This document shows positions 37,052-44,205 of a stretch of 49,529 bases of DNA, piece after piece. Numbering within the stretch: position 1 is the stretch's first letter; each line of letters begins with the position of its first letter. Under the pieces are notes generated by a model that worked only from the letters and a program-made list of their open reading frames with translations, did not search any database and was not told the origin of the DNA. Origin of the DNA: Lactiplantibacillus plajomi (GTDB lineage Bacteria > Bacillota > Bacilli > Lactobacillales > Lactobacillaceae); NCBI RefSeq assembly GCF_005405405.1, contig NZ_BJDZ01000020.1, positions 1 to 49,529 on the forward strand, in the 5' to 3' direction. The position numbers were made by a program, and so were the translations under genes.

Positions 37052-37348
37052 TTGGAATTTAATGACTATCAATCGTTGGCAAACCGAACGTTATACGGTA
37101 ATGAACAGGTCTTGACGAATTTATCACTCGGGCTGGCTTCTGAAACTGGTCAAGTTGTTGACCTAGTCAAGAAATACACGTTTCACGGCGAGCGCCTGAA
37201 TAAGGACCAGCTGACTAAGCAAATGGGTGACGTACTCTGGTATTTATCCCAAGTTGCGGAGTGGGCCGACATTCCGTTTGACGAAGTCGCGCAACAAAAT
37301 ATTACGAAGTTAAATCATAAATATCCAAACGGAAAACCGGCTAAGTAG
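37052..37348 (+). CDS. MazG-like nucleotide pyrophosphohydrolase family protein
   Basis: A 98-aa, single-domain, all-alpha NTP pyrophosphohydrolase-like protein. LGLASETGQVVDLVKK (27-41) and KQMGDVLWYL (56-65) match the two helices that hold Mg in MazG; the usual GExGE is ETGQ here, so activity is uncertain. I place the start at TTG 37052, with GGGAGGG 7 nt upstream. A longer reading frame overlaps engB and lacks a ribosome-binding site. House-cleaning of non-canonical NTPs is the general family role. Confidence 0.85.
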   Translation: MEFNDYQSLANRTLYGNEQVLTNLSLGLASETGQVVDLVKKYTFHGERLNKDQLTKQMGDVLWYLSQVAEWADIPFDEVAQQNITKLNHKYPNGKPAK

Positions 37349-37367
37349 GCTAGCCGTTTGGGGCGAG

Positions 37368-37392
37368 GGGCTGCGATTCGCAGCCCTTTTTT
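37368..37392 (+). terminator. engB-mazG-like terminator
   Basis: GGGCTGCG, ATT, CGCAGCCC, six T. Confidence 0.92.
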
Positions 37393-37459
37393 GTTGATTG
37401 CAATTACTTGTCTAGTCAGTAATTATCAGGTATGTTGAGGATGTGGTGAGTCGCTTTGG

Positions 37460-37488
37460 TTGCATTCGGTTAGTAAACGCGGTATTCT
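37460..37488 (+). promoter_or_regulatory. Candidate promoter of the HesB-fold gene
   Basis: TTGCAT and TATTCT, spacer 17 bp, about 60 bp before the start. Confidence 0.5.
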
Positions 37489-37548
37489 TATAACTGTCGA
37501 AAAGGATTGTACACAACTTAATTGTTGCCACGGAAAGGATGTTGTTTA

Positions 37549-37956
37549 ATGAAAATTAATATCAAAGATGATGCACAAGCTTACTTAGCTGATAAGATTC
37601 CTGCTGGCAGTCGGGTTATTTTAACCACTGACGACGGTTCGAACAAGTATTCCAGCCTAGGTGGGAGCTGTGCCATTGGGAACAAATTCCAATTGGTGAT
37701 TTTAAAGGATGCGGATCCGGACTACACGACGACTTTGGAAAATAACGCCGGCTACGAAATGAGCACCGCACCGGCGGATGAAGCGTACTTAGGTAACGGC
37801 TTAAACATCACCCGTTGGCATAACGCTTTAGCGTTGAAGGACGACAGTGGTATGTTGGACGGGGCCTTGTCAGTCGTGGATTGGCGGGACGTTTCACCCG
37901 AAACCGAAGCTGAACGGCGCGAAAAGATGAAGACGATCGGTACTAAAATTTGTTAA
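37549..37956 (+). CDS. HesB/IscA-fold (Fe-S biosynthesis family-like) protein
   Basis: A 135-aa protein whose N-terminal part (MKINIKDDAQAYLADKI, then RVILTTDDGSNKYSSLGGSC) resembles the Fe-S_biosyn family members common in lactobacilli. Only one internal Cys (Cys41) and a terminal Cys (Cys135) exist, and the C-terminal CGC of true A-type carriers is missing, so Fe-S transfer should not be assumed. ATG 37549 is preceded by GGAAAGGA at 9 nt. It is a single-gene unit with its own promoter and terminator. Confidence is good that it is a gene, moderate for the family. Confidence 0.75.
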   Translation: MKINIKDDAQAYLADKIPAGSRVILTTDDGSNKYSSLGGSCAIGNKFQLVILKDADPDYTTTLENNAGYEMSTAPADEAYLGNGLNITRWHNALALKDDSGMLDGALSVVDWRDVSPETEAERREKMKTIGTKIC

Positions 37957-37984
37957 TTAATAATTAGCGGGATATCCGCAAACG

Positions 37985-38025
37985 AAAAGGGGGTTGATTC
38001 CAGTTCGGAATTAACCCCCTTTTTT
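37985..38025. terminator. Bidirectional terminator
   Basis: GGGGGTT and AACCCCC enclose ATTCC-AGTTC-GGAAT, flanked by AAAA and TTTTTT. It is shared by the HesB-fold gene (rightward) and the small leftward gene. Confidence 0.92.
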
Positions 38026-38029
38026 AGTA

Positions 38030-38197
38030 TTATTTAGTTGAATCTTGGTTTTCTTTGTCGGTTTGTTTCCGCTTGGCGTGTTCATCGATTGTCTTTTGAA
38101 CGGCTTCGGTCGACAGTTTGTCCTTATCATCGGGACCAATCGCGAACTTTTCGAATAACTTATCCAAGTTATCTTGACGTTGTACCTTCAAGCTCAT
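38030..38197 (-). CDS. Small 55-aa protein, SPJ_0845-family-like
   Basis: Reading leftward, MSLKVQRQDNLDKLFEKFAI begins a 55-aa highly charged protein ending in DSTK. AAAGGAATG precedes the ATG, a promoter (38224-38252) lies upstream and a terminator follows at once, so it has all the marks of a real gene. The N-terminal LKVQRQDNLDKLF pattern resembles, from memory, the SPJ_0845 family of small Lactobacillales proteins of unknown function. No Cys, membrane segment or nucleic-acid-binding motif is seen. Confidence 0.82.
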   Translation of the reverse strand: MSLKVQRQDNLDKLFEKFAIGPDDKDKLSTEAVQKTIDEHAKRKQTDKENQDSTK

Positions 38198-38223
38198 AGA
38201 ATCATTCCTTTCGTTTACCGCTA

Positions 38224-38252
38224 ATCATAGCAAATTTAGCCCGGTTTGTCAG
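38224..38252 (-). promoter_or_regulatory. Promoter of the 55-aa protein gene
   Basis: On the minus strand CTGACA and TATGAT with a 17-bp spacer, 26 bp before the start codon. Confidence 0.6.
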
Positions 38253-38266
38253 TTATTCGTCTTTTA

Positions 38267-38346
38267 TGCATAAATTGGGGCTTAAAGGCTGTATAAACGT
38301 TAAATGATGCATAAAATAAAGGATTTTTCAAAAATACTTGCATAAA
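38267..38346 (+). repeat. Four TGYATAAA octamers upstream of the amino-acid transporter
   Basis: TGCATAAA at 38267, TGTATAAA at 38290, TGCATAAA at 38308 and TGCATAAA at 38339. The first is embedded in the palindrome TTATGCATAA and the last overlaps the -35 box. TGCATAAATAATCA (38339-38352) fits an ARG-box pattern (TGNATWWWWATNCA) with one mismatch. This may be a multi-site operator for an ArgR-type or other amino-acid regulator. Confidence 0.5.
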
Positions 38347-38366
38347 TAATCATAAGCGACTATACT
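38338..38366 (+). promoter_or_regulatory. Promoter of the amino-acid ABC transporter operon
   Basis: TTGCAT and TATACT, spacer 17 bp, 35 bp before the start codon. Confidence 0.75.
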
Positions 38367-38401
38367 TTACACTTGTAAAATTAAAACAAAGGAGAACGCT
38401 T

Positions 38402-39877
38402 ATGAAAAAGAGATTCGGGTTATTATTAGCAATCATTGTTGCGTTATTCATGACGGTCGTGCCGCTTAATGCTCAGCACGCCCAGGCCGCGGATAATTCG
38501 CTAGCTGAGATTCAGAAAAAGGGGACGTTAGTCATGGGGACCTCGCCAGACTATCCGCCTTACGAATTTCAAGCGACCGTTAACGGCAAGAGTACCGTTG
38601 TCGGGATGGATATTCAAATTGGGAAAAAGGTTGCCAAGGACTTGGGCGTGAAGCTCAAGGTGAAATCAATGTCCTTTGATTCTTTGCTGGTTGCTTTGCA
38701 AACTGGGAAAATCGACATGATCATTTCCGGGATGAACCCGACCCCCGCACGGCGGAAAAACGTGGCGTTTACCCACGTCTATTACCAGGGTGGTTACAGC
38801 ATCGTGGTCAACAAGACCGACAAGGCGAAGTACAAAGACAAGGATTCCTTCAAGGGTGGGACGTTAGCCGCTCAAACCGGGACGACCCAGTACAATGCGA
38901 TTAAGAAACAAACCAGTGGCACCAAGACTAAGGGGATGACGTCCCAATCCGACTTGATTTTAGCCTTACAAAGTCACAAGGTCGACGGGGTCGCAATGGA
39001 AAAACCATCTGCTCAAGCCTACGTTTCTAATAACAAGAGCTTGGCGTCAATTCCTAGTCACTTCAATATGAGTTCTTCGGCAACTAGTTCGGCGATTGCG
39101 TTCCGGAAAGGGTCGACCAGCTTAGTCAATGAAGTCAACAAGACCGTTGATCAAATCAAGAAGCAGAACTTAGTGAAGAAGCAATACTTGCCGGCTGCCG
39201 GGAAGTACCTCAAGACTAATTCGGTCGATACGTCGATGCCCCATTACTGGAAGGCGTTCGCAACCGGGGTTGAATATACGTTGATCATCACCGTTTGTTC
39301 CGTCTTCTTCGGGTTCATTATTGGGATCTTATTAGCGCTCGCACGGATGGCCAAGGGTAACCCGCTTAAAACTGCGTTACGGTGGTTAGCAACGGCCTAC
39401 GTTGAATTCATTCGGGGCACGCCAATGATGGTTCAAGTCATGTTCGTTTACTTTGGCCTCGGGTTGTTTGTCAATTTACCAGCACTGACTTCCGGGATTA
39501 TTGCGATTTCACTGAACTCGGGGGCTTACGTGGCTGAATACATTCGTGGTGGGATCAATTCCGTTAACATTGGTCAGACCGAAGCCGCACGAAGCCTCGG
39601 GATGTCCAACGGTGCAACGATGCGCTACGTAATTTTACCGCAAGCATTGAAGAACATTTGGCCATCGTTAGGGAACGAATTCATCACGTTGATCAAGGAT
39701 AGTTCGATCGTGTCGATTATCGGGGTTACCGAATTGATTTATCAAAGTAACATCGTCCGTTCCGACACTTACCGTGGGGTTGCCCCGATCGTGGTCATCA
39801 TGGTCTTATACTTCATCATGACCTTTACGGCATCACGGATCTTGAACTACTTCGAAAGGAGAATGCAACATGACTAA
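38402..39877 (+). CDS. Amino-acid ABC transporter, fused substrate-binding protein and permease
   Basis: A 491-aa fusion of a family-3 solute-binding domain and a His/Glu/Gln/Arg-type permease. It has a signal peptide (1-29, cleavage likely after AQA), a binding domain (about 33-275, [16 protein letters not shown] and [14 protein letters not shown]), then membrane helices with the EAA loop [20 protein letters not shown]. The fusion is a known GlnP-type design in lactic acid bacteria. The substrate is unassigned: glutamine, glutamate, asparagine and arginine are candidates. AAAGGAG precedes the ATG. It overlaps the ATPase gene by 8 bp. Four octamer repeats upstream suggest specific control. 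Confidence 0.92.
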   Translation: MKKRFGLLLAIIVALFMTVVPLNAQHAQAADNSLAEIQKKGTLVMGTSPDYPPYEFQATVNGKSTVVGMDIQIGKKVAKDLGVKLKVKSMSFDSLLVALQTGKIDMIISGMNPTPARRKNVAFTHVYYQGGYSIVVNKTDKAKYKDKDSFKGGTLAAQTGTTQYNAIKKQTSGTKTKGMTSQSDLILALQSHKVDGVAMEKPSAQAYVSNNKSLASIPSHFNMSSSATSSAIAFRKGSTSLVNEVNKTVDQIKKQNLVKKQYLPAAGKYLKTNSVDTSMPHYWKAFATGVEYTLIITVCSVFFGFIIGILLALARMAKGNPLKTALRWLATAYVEFIRGTPMMVQVMFVYFGLGLFVNLPALTSGIIAISLNSGAYVAEYIRGGINSVNIGQTEAARSLGMSNGATMRYVILPQALKNIWPSLGNEFITLIKDSSIVSIIGVTELIYQSNIVRSDTYRGVAPIVVIMVLYFIMTFTASRILNYFERRMQHD

Positions 39878-40610
39878 ACCAGTAATCGAAGTTGAATCAC
39901 TCGCTAAGAGTTTTGGCGATAATCACGTTTTAAAAGACATTACGGAAAAGGTGGAACCCGGTCAGGTGATCGTGGTCATTGGCCCTTCCGGTGGTGGGAA
40001 GAGTACCTTCTTGCGGTGCCTGAACTTGTTGGAAACGCCGACGAGTGGCAAGGTCGCGTTTGAGGGTCAGGACTTAACGACGTTGGATACTAAGAGCGTT
40101 AACTCCCTCCGTGAAAAGATGGGGATGGTGTTCCAAGGCTTTAACCTCTTTCCAAACATGACGGTGCTGGAAAACATTAAGTTGGCGCCGATGAAGGTTA
40201 AAAACGTGGACGACGCGTCCGCAACTAAAACGGCCCACGAATTATTGCAACGGGTCGGTTTGGAAGATCACGCGGATGCGTTCCCAAGTAGTTTATCCGG
40301 GGGCCAAGCCCAACGGGTCGCGATTGCCCGCGCGTTAGCGATGAATCCTGAAGTGATGCTGTTTGACGAACCAACCTCCGCTTTGGACCCCGAAATGGTT
40401 GGTGAAGTGTTGAACGTTATGCAGGAATTGGCGAAGGACGGGATGACGATGGTCGTCGTTACTCACGAAATGGGCTTCGCCAAGTCGGTGGCCGACCGTA
40501 TCTGGTTCATGGCTGACGGCTATATTCAAGAAGACAGTACGCCGGACGAGTTCTTCTCCAATCCGCAAACTGAACGTGCTAAAGATTTCTTATCCAAGAT
40601 TTTAATATAA
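39870..40610 (+). CDS. Amino-acid ABC transporter ATP-binding protein
   Basis: A 246-aa ATPase of the GlnQ/HisP class powering the transporter encoded just upstream. Walker A GPSGGGKS (38-45), signature LSGGQ (142-146), Walker B LFDEPT (164-169) and the H-loop THEM are intact. GAAAGGAG lies 9 nt before the ATG, and the start overlaps the permease stop by 8 bp. Subunit stoichiometry implies two of each chain. Confidence 0.94.
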   Translation: MTKPVIEVESLAKSFGDNHVLKDITEKVEPGQVIVVIGPSGGGKSTFLRCLNLLETPTSGKVAFEGQDLTTLDTKSVNSLREKMGMVFQGFNLFPNMTVLENIKLAPMKVKNVDDASATKTAHELLQRVGLEDHADAFPSSLSGGQAQRVAIARALAMNPEVMLFDEPTSALDPEMVGEVLNVMQELAKDGMTMVVVTHEMGFAKSVADRIWFMADGYIQEDSTPDEFFSNPQTERAKDFLSKILI

Positions 40611-40641
40611 GCTAATAACCCGAGCTCCTATTCACGGGCCC

Positions 40642-40681
40642 AAACGCGGTGACGTCTTAATTCGACGTGACCGCGTTTTTT
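40642..40681 (+). terminator. ABC transporter operon terminator
   Basis: AAACGCGGT-G-ACGTC pairs with GACGT-G-ACCGCGTTT, six T. Confidence 0.9.
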
Positions 40682-40713
40682 ATGTGCCTACCCGGGTTCT
40701 CCGGGCAGTTTGC

Positions 40714-40742
40714 TTGAGCCCCGTCATGGCGGGCGGTATACT
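40714..40742 (+). promoter_or_regulatory. uvrC promoter
   Basis: TTGAGC and TATACT, spacer 17 bp. No LexA (DinR) box was recognised. Confidence 0.6.
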
Positions 40743-40777
40743 AGTAATACTAAATTAAAAAGGAAGGACGGCGCCCA

Positions 40778-42592
40778 ATGGCTTCAGCACACATTGAACA
40801 TAAGCTAGCGCTCTTACCAGATTTGCCTGGTTGTTATTTAATGAAAAATCTCAACAGCCAGATCATTTACGTGGGTAAGGCGAAGAACCTTAAAAACCGG
40901 GTGCGGTCATACTTCAAGAGTAGCCACACTGGTAAAACGGCGCGGTTGGTTTCTGAAATCGCGGACTTCGAATTTATCGTGACGTCGACCGATAAGGAAG
41001 CGTTCCTGTTAGAAATTACTCTGATTCAAAAGCACCAGCCGTATTTCAACATTAAGCTTAAAAAGGGGACCGGTTACCCGTACATTAAGATTACGAACGA
41101 ACGCGACCCGCAGATTTTGATCGTCAGCGACGTTCGCAAAGACGGCGGCTACTACTTTGGGCCGTACCCGAACGTGTACGCGGCCCAAGAAACCGTCAAC
41201 TTTATTCAGAAAGTTTACCCGTTGCGCCGGTGCCATGGTTATCAGGGCCGGCCGTGTCTGTATTACCACATGGGGCAGTGCTTGGGGGCCTGCTTTAAGA
41301 CGGTTCCCGAAAGCGCCTATGCGGAGCAGATTCAACATATTAAATCGTTCCTCAACGGTCACGTTGATACCGTTAAGCGGGAATTGACGCAGCGGATGGA
41401 AGCGGCCTCGGCGGAGTTGGAATTTGAACGGGCGGCGGAGTTACGTGACCAGTTGACGTACATTGAAATGACGGTTGAAAAGCAAAAAATCATTTCGAAC
41501 GATAATACGCCACGCGACCTGTTTAACTTTTTCATGGATAAGGGCTGGCTGTCGATTCAAGTCTTCTTTATCCGCCAGGCCCGGTTGATGAAGCGCGAAA
41601 AGCGGCTGTTTCCGGTCGTTTCCACCGCTAACGAAGAATTCACCAGCTTTATCTTGCAATTTTATAATCGTAAGAATAACGTCTTACCACGGGAAGTGCT
41701 AGTTCCAAAGGGTTTGGATAAAAAAGTCCTGAGTGATATTTTAGGTATTCCGGTTCGGACCCCCCAGCGTGGGCAAAAGCGCGATCTGTTAGAAATGGCT
41801 GAAAAAAATGCGCGCATCGTGCTGGAGGAAAAGTTCCGCTTGTTGGAGCTGGATGAACGGAAGACGACCGGTGCGATGAAGGAAATTACCGATGCGTTGG
41901 GTATTCCGGAAGGTCACAAAATCGAAGCTTTTGACCATTCGCATATTCAGGGGGCGGACCTGGTCTCGGCCATGGTCGTCTTTACGGATGGCCAGCCGAA
42001 TAAGAAACTGTACCGCAAGTATAAGCTGAAATCCGTGGACCACGCGGACGAGGCGGCTTCGACCCGTGAAGTCATTCGCCGACGGTACACGCGGCTCTTA
42101 AAGGAACACGCGCCGCTGCCCGACTTGATTTTAATGGACGGTGGCGATATTCAACTGGACGCGGCTAAGGACGTGTTGGAAAACGAGTTGGGTATTGACA
42201 CCCCGGTGGCGGCGATGGTTAAAAATGAACACCATAAGACGGCCGATTTATTAAAGTCGGCTGGGGACCAGCACCTGCACTTGGATCCTAAAAGTCAGGG
42301 TTTTTACTTGTTACAGCGGATTCAAGACGAAGTTCACCGCTTTGCCATCACGTTCCACCGGCAAGTCCATACGAAGCACTCACTCAGTTCACGGCTAGAT
42401 GAGATTCCGGGGGTCGGCCCAAAGACCCGCAATAAGTTGTTACGTAAATTTGGCTCGATGCCAAAAATCGCGGCGGCGCCGGTCGAAGAAATTCAGAAAC
42501 TGGGAATTTCTAAGAACGTTGCCCAGACCGTTAAGTTCTCGTTAGCGGGCGCCGGGGTGACACCGAAGCACTATCAAAAGGGTGCCACGTAG
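40778..42592 (+). CDS. uvrC: Excinuclease ABC subunit C
   Basis: Dual-incision nuclease of nucleotide excision repair. The N-terminal GIY-YIG domain (GCYLM 18-22, YVGKAKNL 31-38), four-Cys cluster Cys152/160/168/172 (position of the Fe-S ligands reported for E. coli UvrC), UVR helix pair (about 196-231), RNase H-like C-terminal nuclease and terminal helix-hairpin-helix repeats (IPGVGPKTRNKLLRKFG) are all present. It has 604 aa, full length. AAGGAAGG lies before the ATG. Single-gene unit. Confidence 0.97.
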   Translation: MASAHIEHKLALLPDLPGCYLMKNLNSQIIYVGKAKNLKNRVRSYFKSSHTGKTARLVSEIADFEFIVTSTDKEAFLLEITLIQKHQPYFNIKLKKGTGYPYIKITNERDPQILIVSDVRKDGGYYFGPYPNVYAAQETVNFIQKVYPLRRCHGYQGRPCLYYHMGQCLGACFKTVPESAYAEQIQHIKSFLNGHVDTVKRELTQRMEAASAELEFERAAELRDQLTYIEMTVEKQKIISNDNTPRDLFNFFMDKGWLSIQVFFIRQARLMKREKRLFPVVSTANEEFTSFILQFYNRKNNVLPREVLVPKGLDKKVLSDILGIPVRTPQRGQKRDLLEMAEKNARIVLEEKFRLLELDERKTTGAMKEITDALGIPEGHKIEAFDHSHIQGADLVSAMVVFTDGQPNKKLYRKYKLKSVDHADEAASTREVIRRRYTRLLKEHAPLPDLILMDGGDIQLDAAKDVLENELGIDTPVAAMVKNEHHKTADLLKSAGDQHLHLDPKSQGFYLLQRIQDEVHRFAITFHRQVHTKHSLSSRLDEIPGVGPKTRNKLLRKFGSMPKIAAAPVEEIQKLGISKNVAQTVKFSLAGAGVTPKHYQKGAT

Positions 42593-42629
42593 TCCGTTAG
42601 TCACGACTTTTAACCCGAACGTAAACGAT

Positions 42630-42663
42630 AAGCATTGGATGATTAACATTCGATGCTTTTTTT
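42630..42663 (+). terminator. uvrC terminator
   Basis: AAGCATTGGATG, loop ATTAA, CATTCGATGCTT (two G-U pairs), seven T. Confidence 0.85.
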
Positions 42664-42696
42664 GTTGAGCGGCTGTCTGGGCGAAATGAAGTATAG

Positions 42697-42737
42697 AAAA
42701 TGGCTGCTGACGGCTTGGACCGTCAACAGCCATTTTT
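42697..42737. terminator. Terminator of the phosphoesterase gene (bidirectional)
   Basis: AAAATGGCTGCTGACGG pairs with CCGTCAACAGCCATTTTT with one mismatch, giving a T-run on the minus strand directly after the leftward gene. Confidence 0.9.
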
Positions 42738-42741
42738 CAGC

Positions 42742-44088
42742 TTAGCGGGTGGCGCCCCGCCAATTCAAATTATTTTTCAGACTGTTAGTTCTCAAAATGA
42801 AACTGCGAAAGGGCGTGTCTTTCGGCATGGCTTGCCATTCGTCGAGTAGTTTGGCGTCTTTAATCGGGGTCCCGCGGAACATGGCGATGTTAGCCCGGCC
42901 CATCCCGTCCGCGAGGCGTTTCATTTTGGCCGTAGACAGGTTACTCTCACCGCGGCCCTCGTAAAGTTGGGCGAGGGCGGCGTTGTAGCCAGAGGCGTAC
43001 AGGACGTCGTGGTCGTACTTGCGGTAGGTGGCCGCCGCCGTTTTCCCCTGGTGGGTTTGAATATAATCACTGACGTTAAGCCGGGTCGCGTGGTAACGGG
43101 CTTGCCCGCTTTTTTGGTTGACGGTCAACGTGCCGTAGTAGTGTGGAGCGATGATGAGCGAACCGCTCGCAATGTCAGTTAAGCGCGTCCCGTTAACTTG
43201 CTGGTGGGTAATGTTTTGCGCGTGAATGTGCCCGGATAGTGATAACTTGATGCCCGCCTTGGTGAAGACGTCGCGAACCTGATCCGCGTAACCAATCGTG
43301 TAGTCCTGGTGAATCATGGTGTGGTCCATTGTGTTGTGGTGGAGCACCGGAATCACGGTGGCCCCTTGCTTTTTAGCCCGTTGGCCGACTTGTTTGACCC
43401 ATTTGAGAGTGCCATCGTTAAGGCCACCGCCAACGGTTGCACTGCCTTGCTGGTAGTTACCGCGGTAGATAGCGGAGTTCAGCATTAAAAACCAGGTCTT
43501 TTTGCCGGGTTTGACCAGGTAGCTGAGGGAGTTGCTGTCGGTTTCAGCGGCTTGGGCGTAACCGTCCTGGTGGTAAACCTTTTTAAATTGTTCGGGGCTG
43601 ACACCGTCGACTTCGAACTGTTGTTTACCTTTAAACCGGCGGGCAATCGGGTTATTGATGTCGTGGTTTCCAGGGACGACGTAGGGTTGGATGTGCGCGG
43701 TGCGTAAGCGCTTTAATTGTTTAGCAACGTAGTCATGGCTAGCACGTTCGCCGTTATTGGTTAGATCACCGCTGAGAATTACGACGTCCGGCTTGGTTTT
43801 TAATGCTTGCTGAACGAAGGCGCGCAGGATGGTTGCACTGTATTTTAAGTCGGCACCGCCGTCGTTGGCCGCGTAGGTGTCAAAGGAATTACCGTTATCG
43901 TGAAGCGTTGGTGCAATCGTATGATTATCACTTAGGACCATGGCGGTTATCTGCCGGGCGTTGCTAGGTGCCGGACGGGCCGCCGACTTAGCGTGACATC
44001 CGCCTAGGAAGAGTAGGAAGAGTAGGGCGAGTAGGCCGCAAGTGGTGAGGGTGCGTTTTAAGGTCAAGGTTATCGTCTCGTTTCTCAT
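42742..44088 (-). CDS. Lipoprotein calcineurin-like metallophosphoesterase
   Basis: A 448-aa secreted phosphoesterase. The hydrophobic N-terminal segment ends in LGGC (28-31), a lipobox, so it should be anchored by a lipid on Cys31. Metal-site motifs: D54-x-H56, GDLTNNG (107-113), GNHD (140-143), HH (250-251), GHIHAQN (286-292). The layout resembles the cyclic-nucleotide/3',5' phosphodiesterase-like group; the extracellular substrate is unknown. There is no ribosome-binding site before ATG 44088 and a TATAAT lies just 14 nt upstream, so the mRNA may be nearly leaderless, or translation may start at an internal TTG (codon 8). Confidence 0.85.
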   Translation of the reverse strand: MRNETITLTLKRTLTTCGLLALLFLLFLGGCHAKSAARPAPSNARQITAMVLSDNHTIAPTLHDNGNSFDTYAANDGGADLKYSATILRAFVQQALKTKPDVVILSGDLTNNGERASHDYVAKQLKRLRTAHIQPYVVPGNHDINNPIARRFKGKQQFEVDGVSPEQFKKVYHQDGYAQAAETDSNSLSYLVKPGKKTWFLMLNSAIYRGNYQQGSATVGGGLNDGTLKWVKQVGQRAKKQGATVIPVLHHNTMDHTMIHQDYTIGYADQVRDVFTKAGIKLSLSGHIHAQNITHQQVNGTRLTDIASGSLIIAPHYYGTLTVNQKSGQARYHATRLNVSDYIQTHQGKTAAATYRKYDHDVLYASGYNAALAQLYEGRGESNLSTAKMKRLADGMGRANIAMFRGTPIKDAKLLDEWQAMPKDTPFRSFILRTNSLKNNLNWRGATR

Positions 44089-44102
44089 TTATTAATAAAT
44101 TA

Positions 44103-44108
44103 ATTATA
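44103..44108 (-). promoter_or_regulatory. -10 box of the phosphoesterase gene
   Basis: Consensus TATAAT on the minus strand, ending 14 nt before the annotated ATG. No convincing -35 box was seen. Confidence 0.45.
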
Positions 44109-44148
44109 CGCGTTTACCAGCTTTGGTTGGAAACAAATTGTTTGGAAT

Positions 44149-44185
44149 AAAAAAAGTTCTCCGCAATTAGTTTGCGGAGAACTTT
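44149..44185 (-). terminator. fruRKA operon terminator
   Basis: On the minus strand AAAGTTCTCCGCAA, loop, TTGCGGAGAACTTT and seven T, about 20 nt after the fruA stop. Confidence 0.93.
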
Positions 44186-44205
44186 GATTAAACGGTTATT
44201 TTAAC

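Noticed and set aside
38339-38352. Definite ARG box
   Set aside because: One mismatch to the 14-bp pattern, and AT-rich promoters often come this close by chance. Kept only as part of the repeat cluster.
44086-44115. cre site before the phosphoesterase gene
   Set aside because: GGTAAACGCGTATA has three mismatches to the CcpA consensus.
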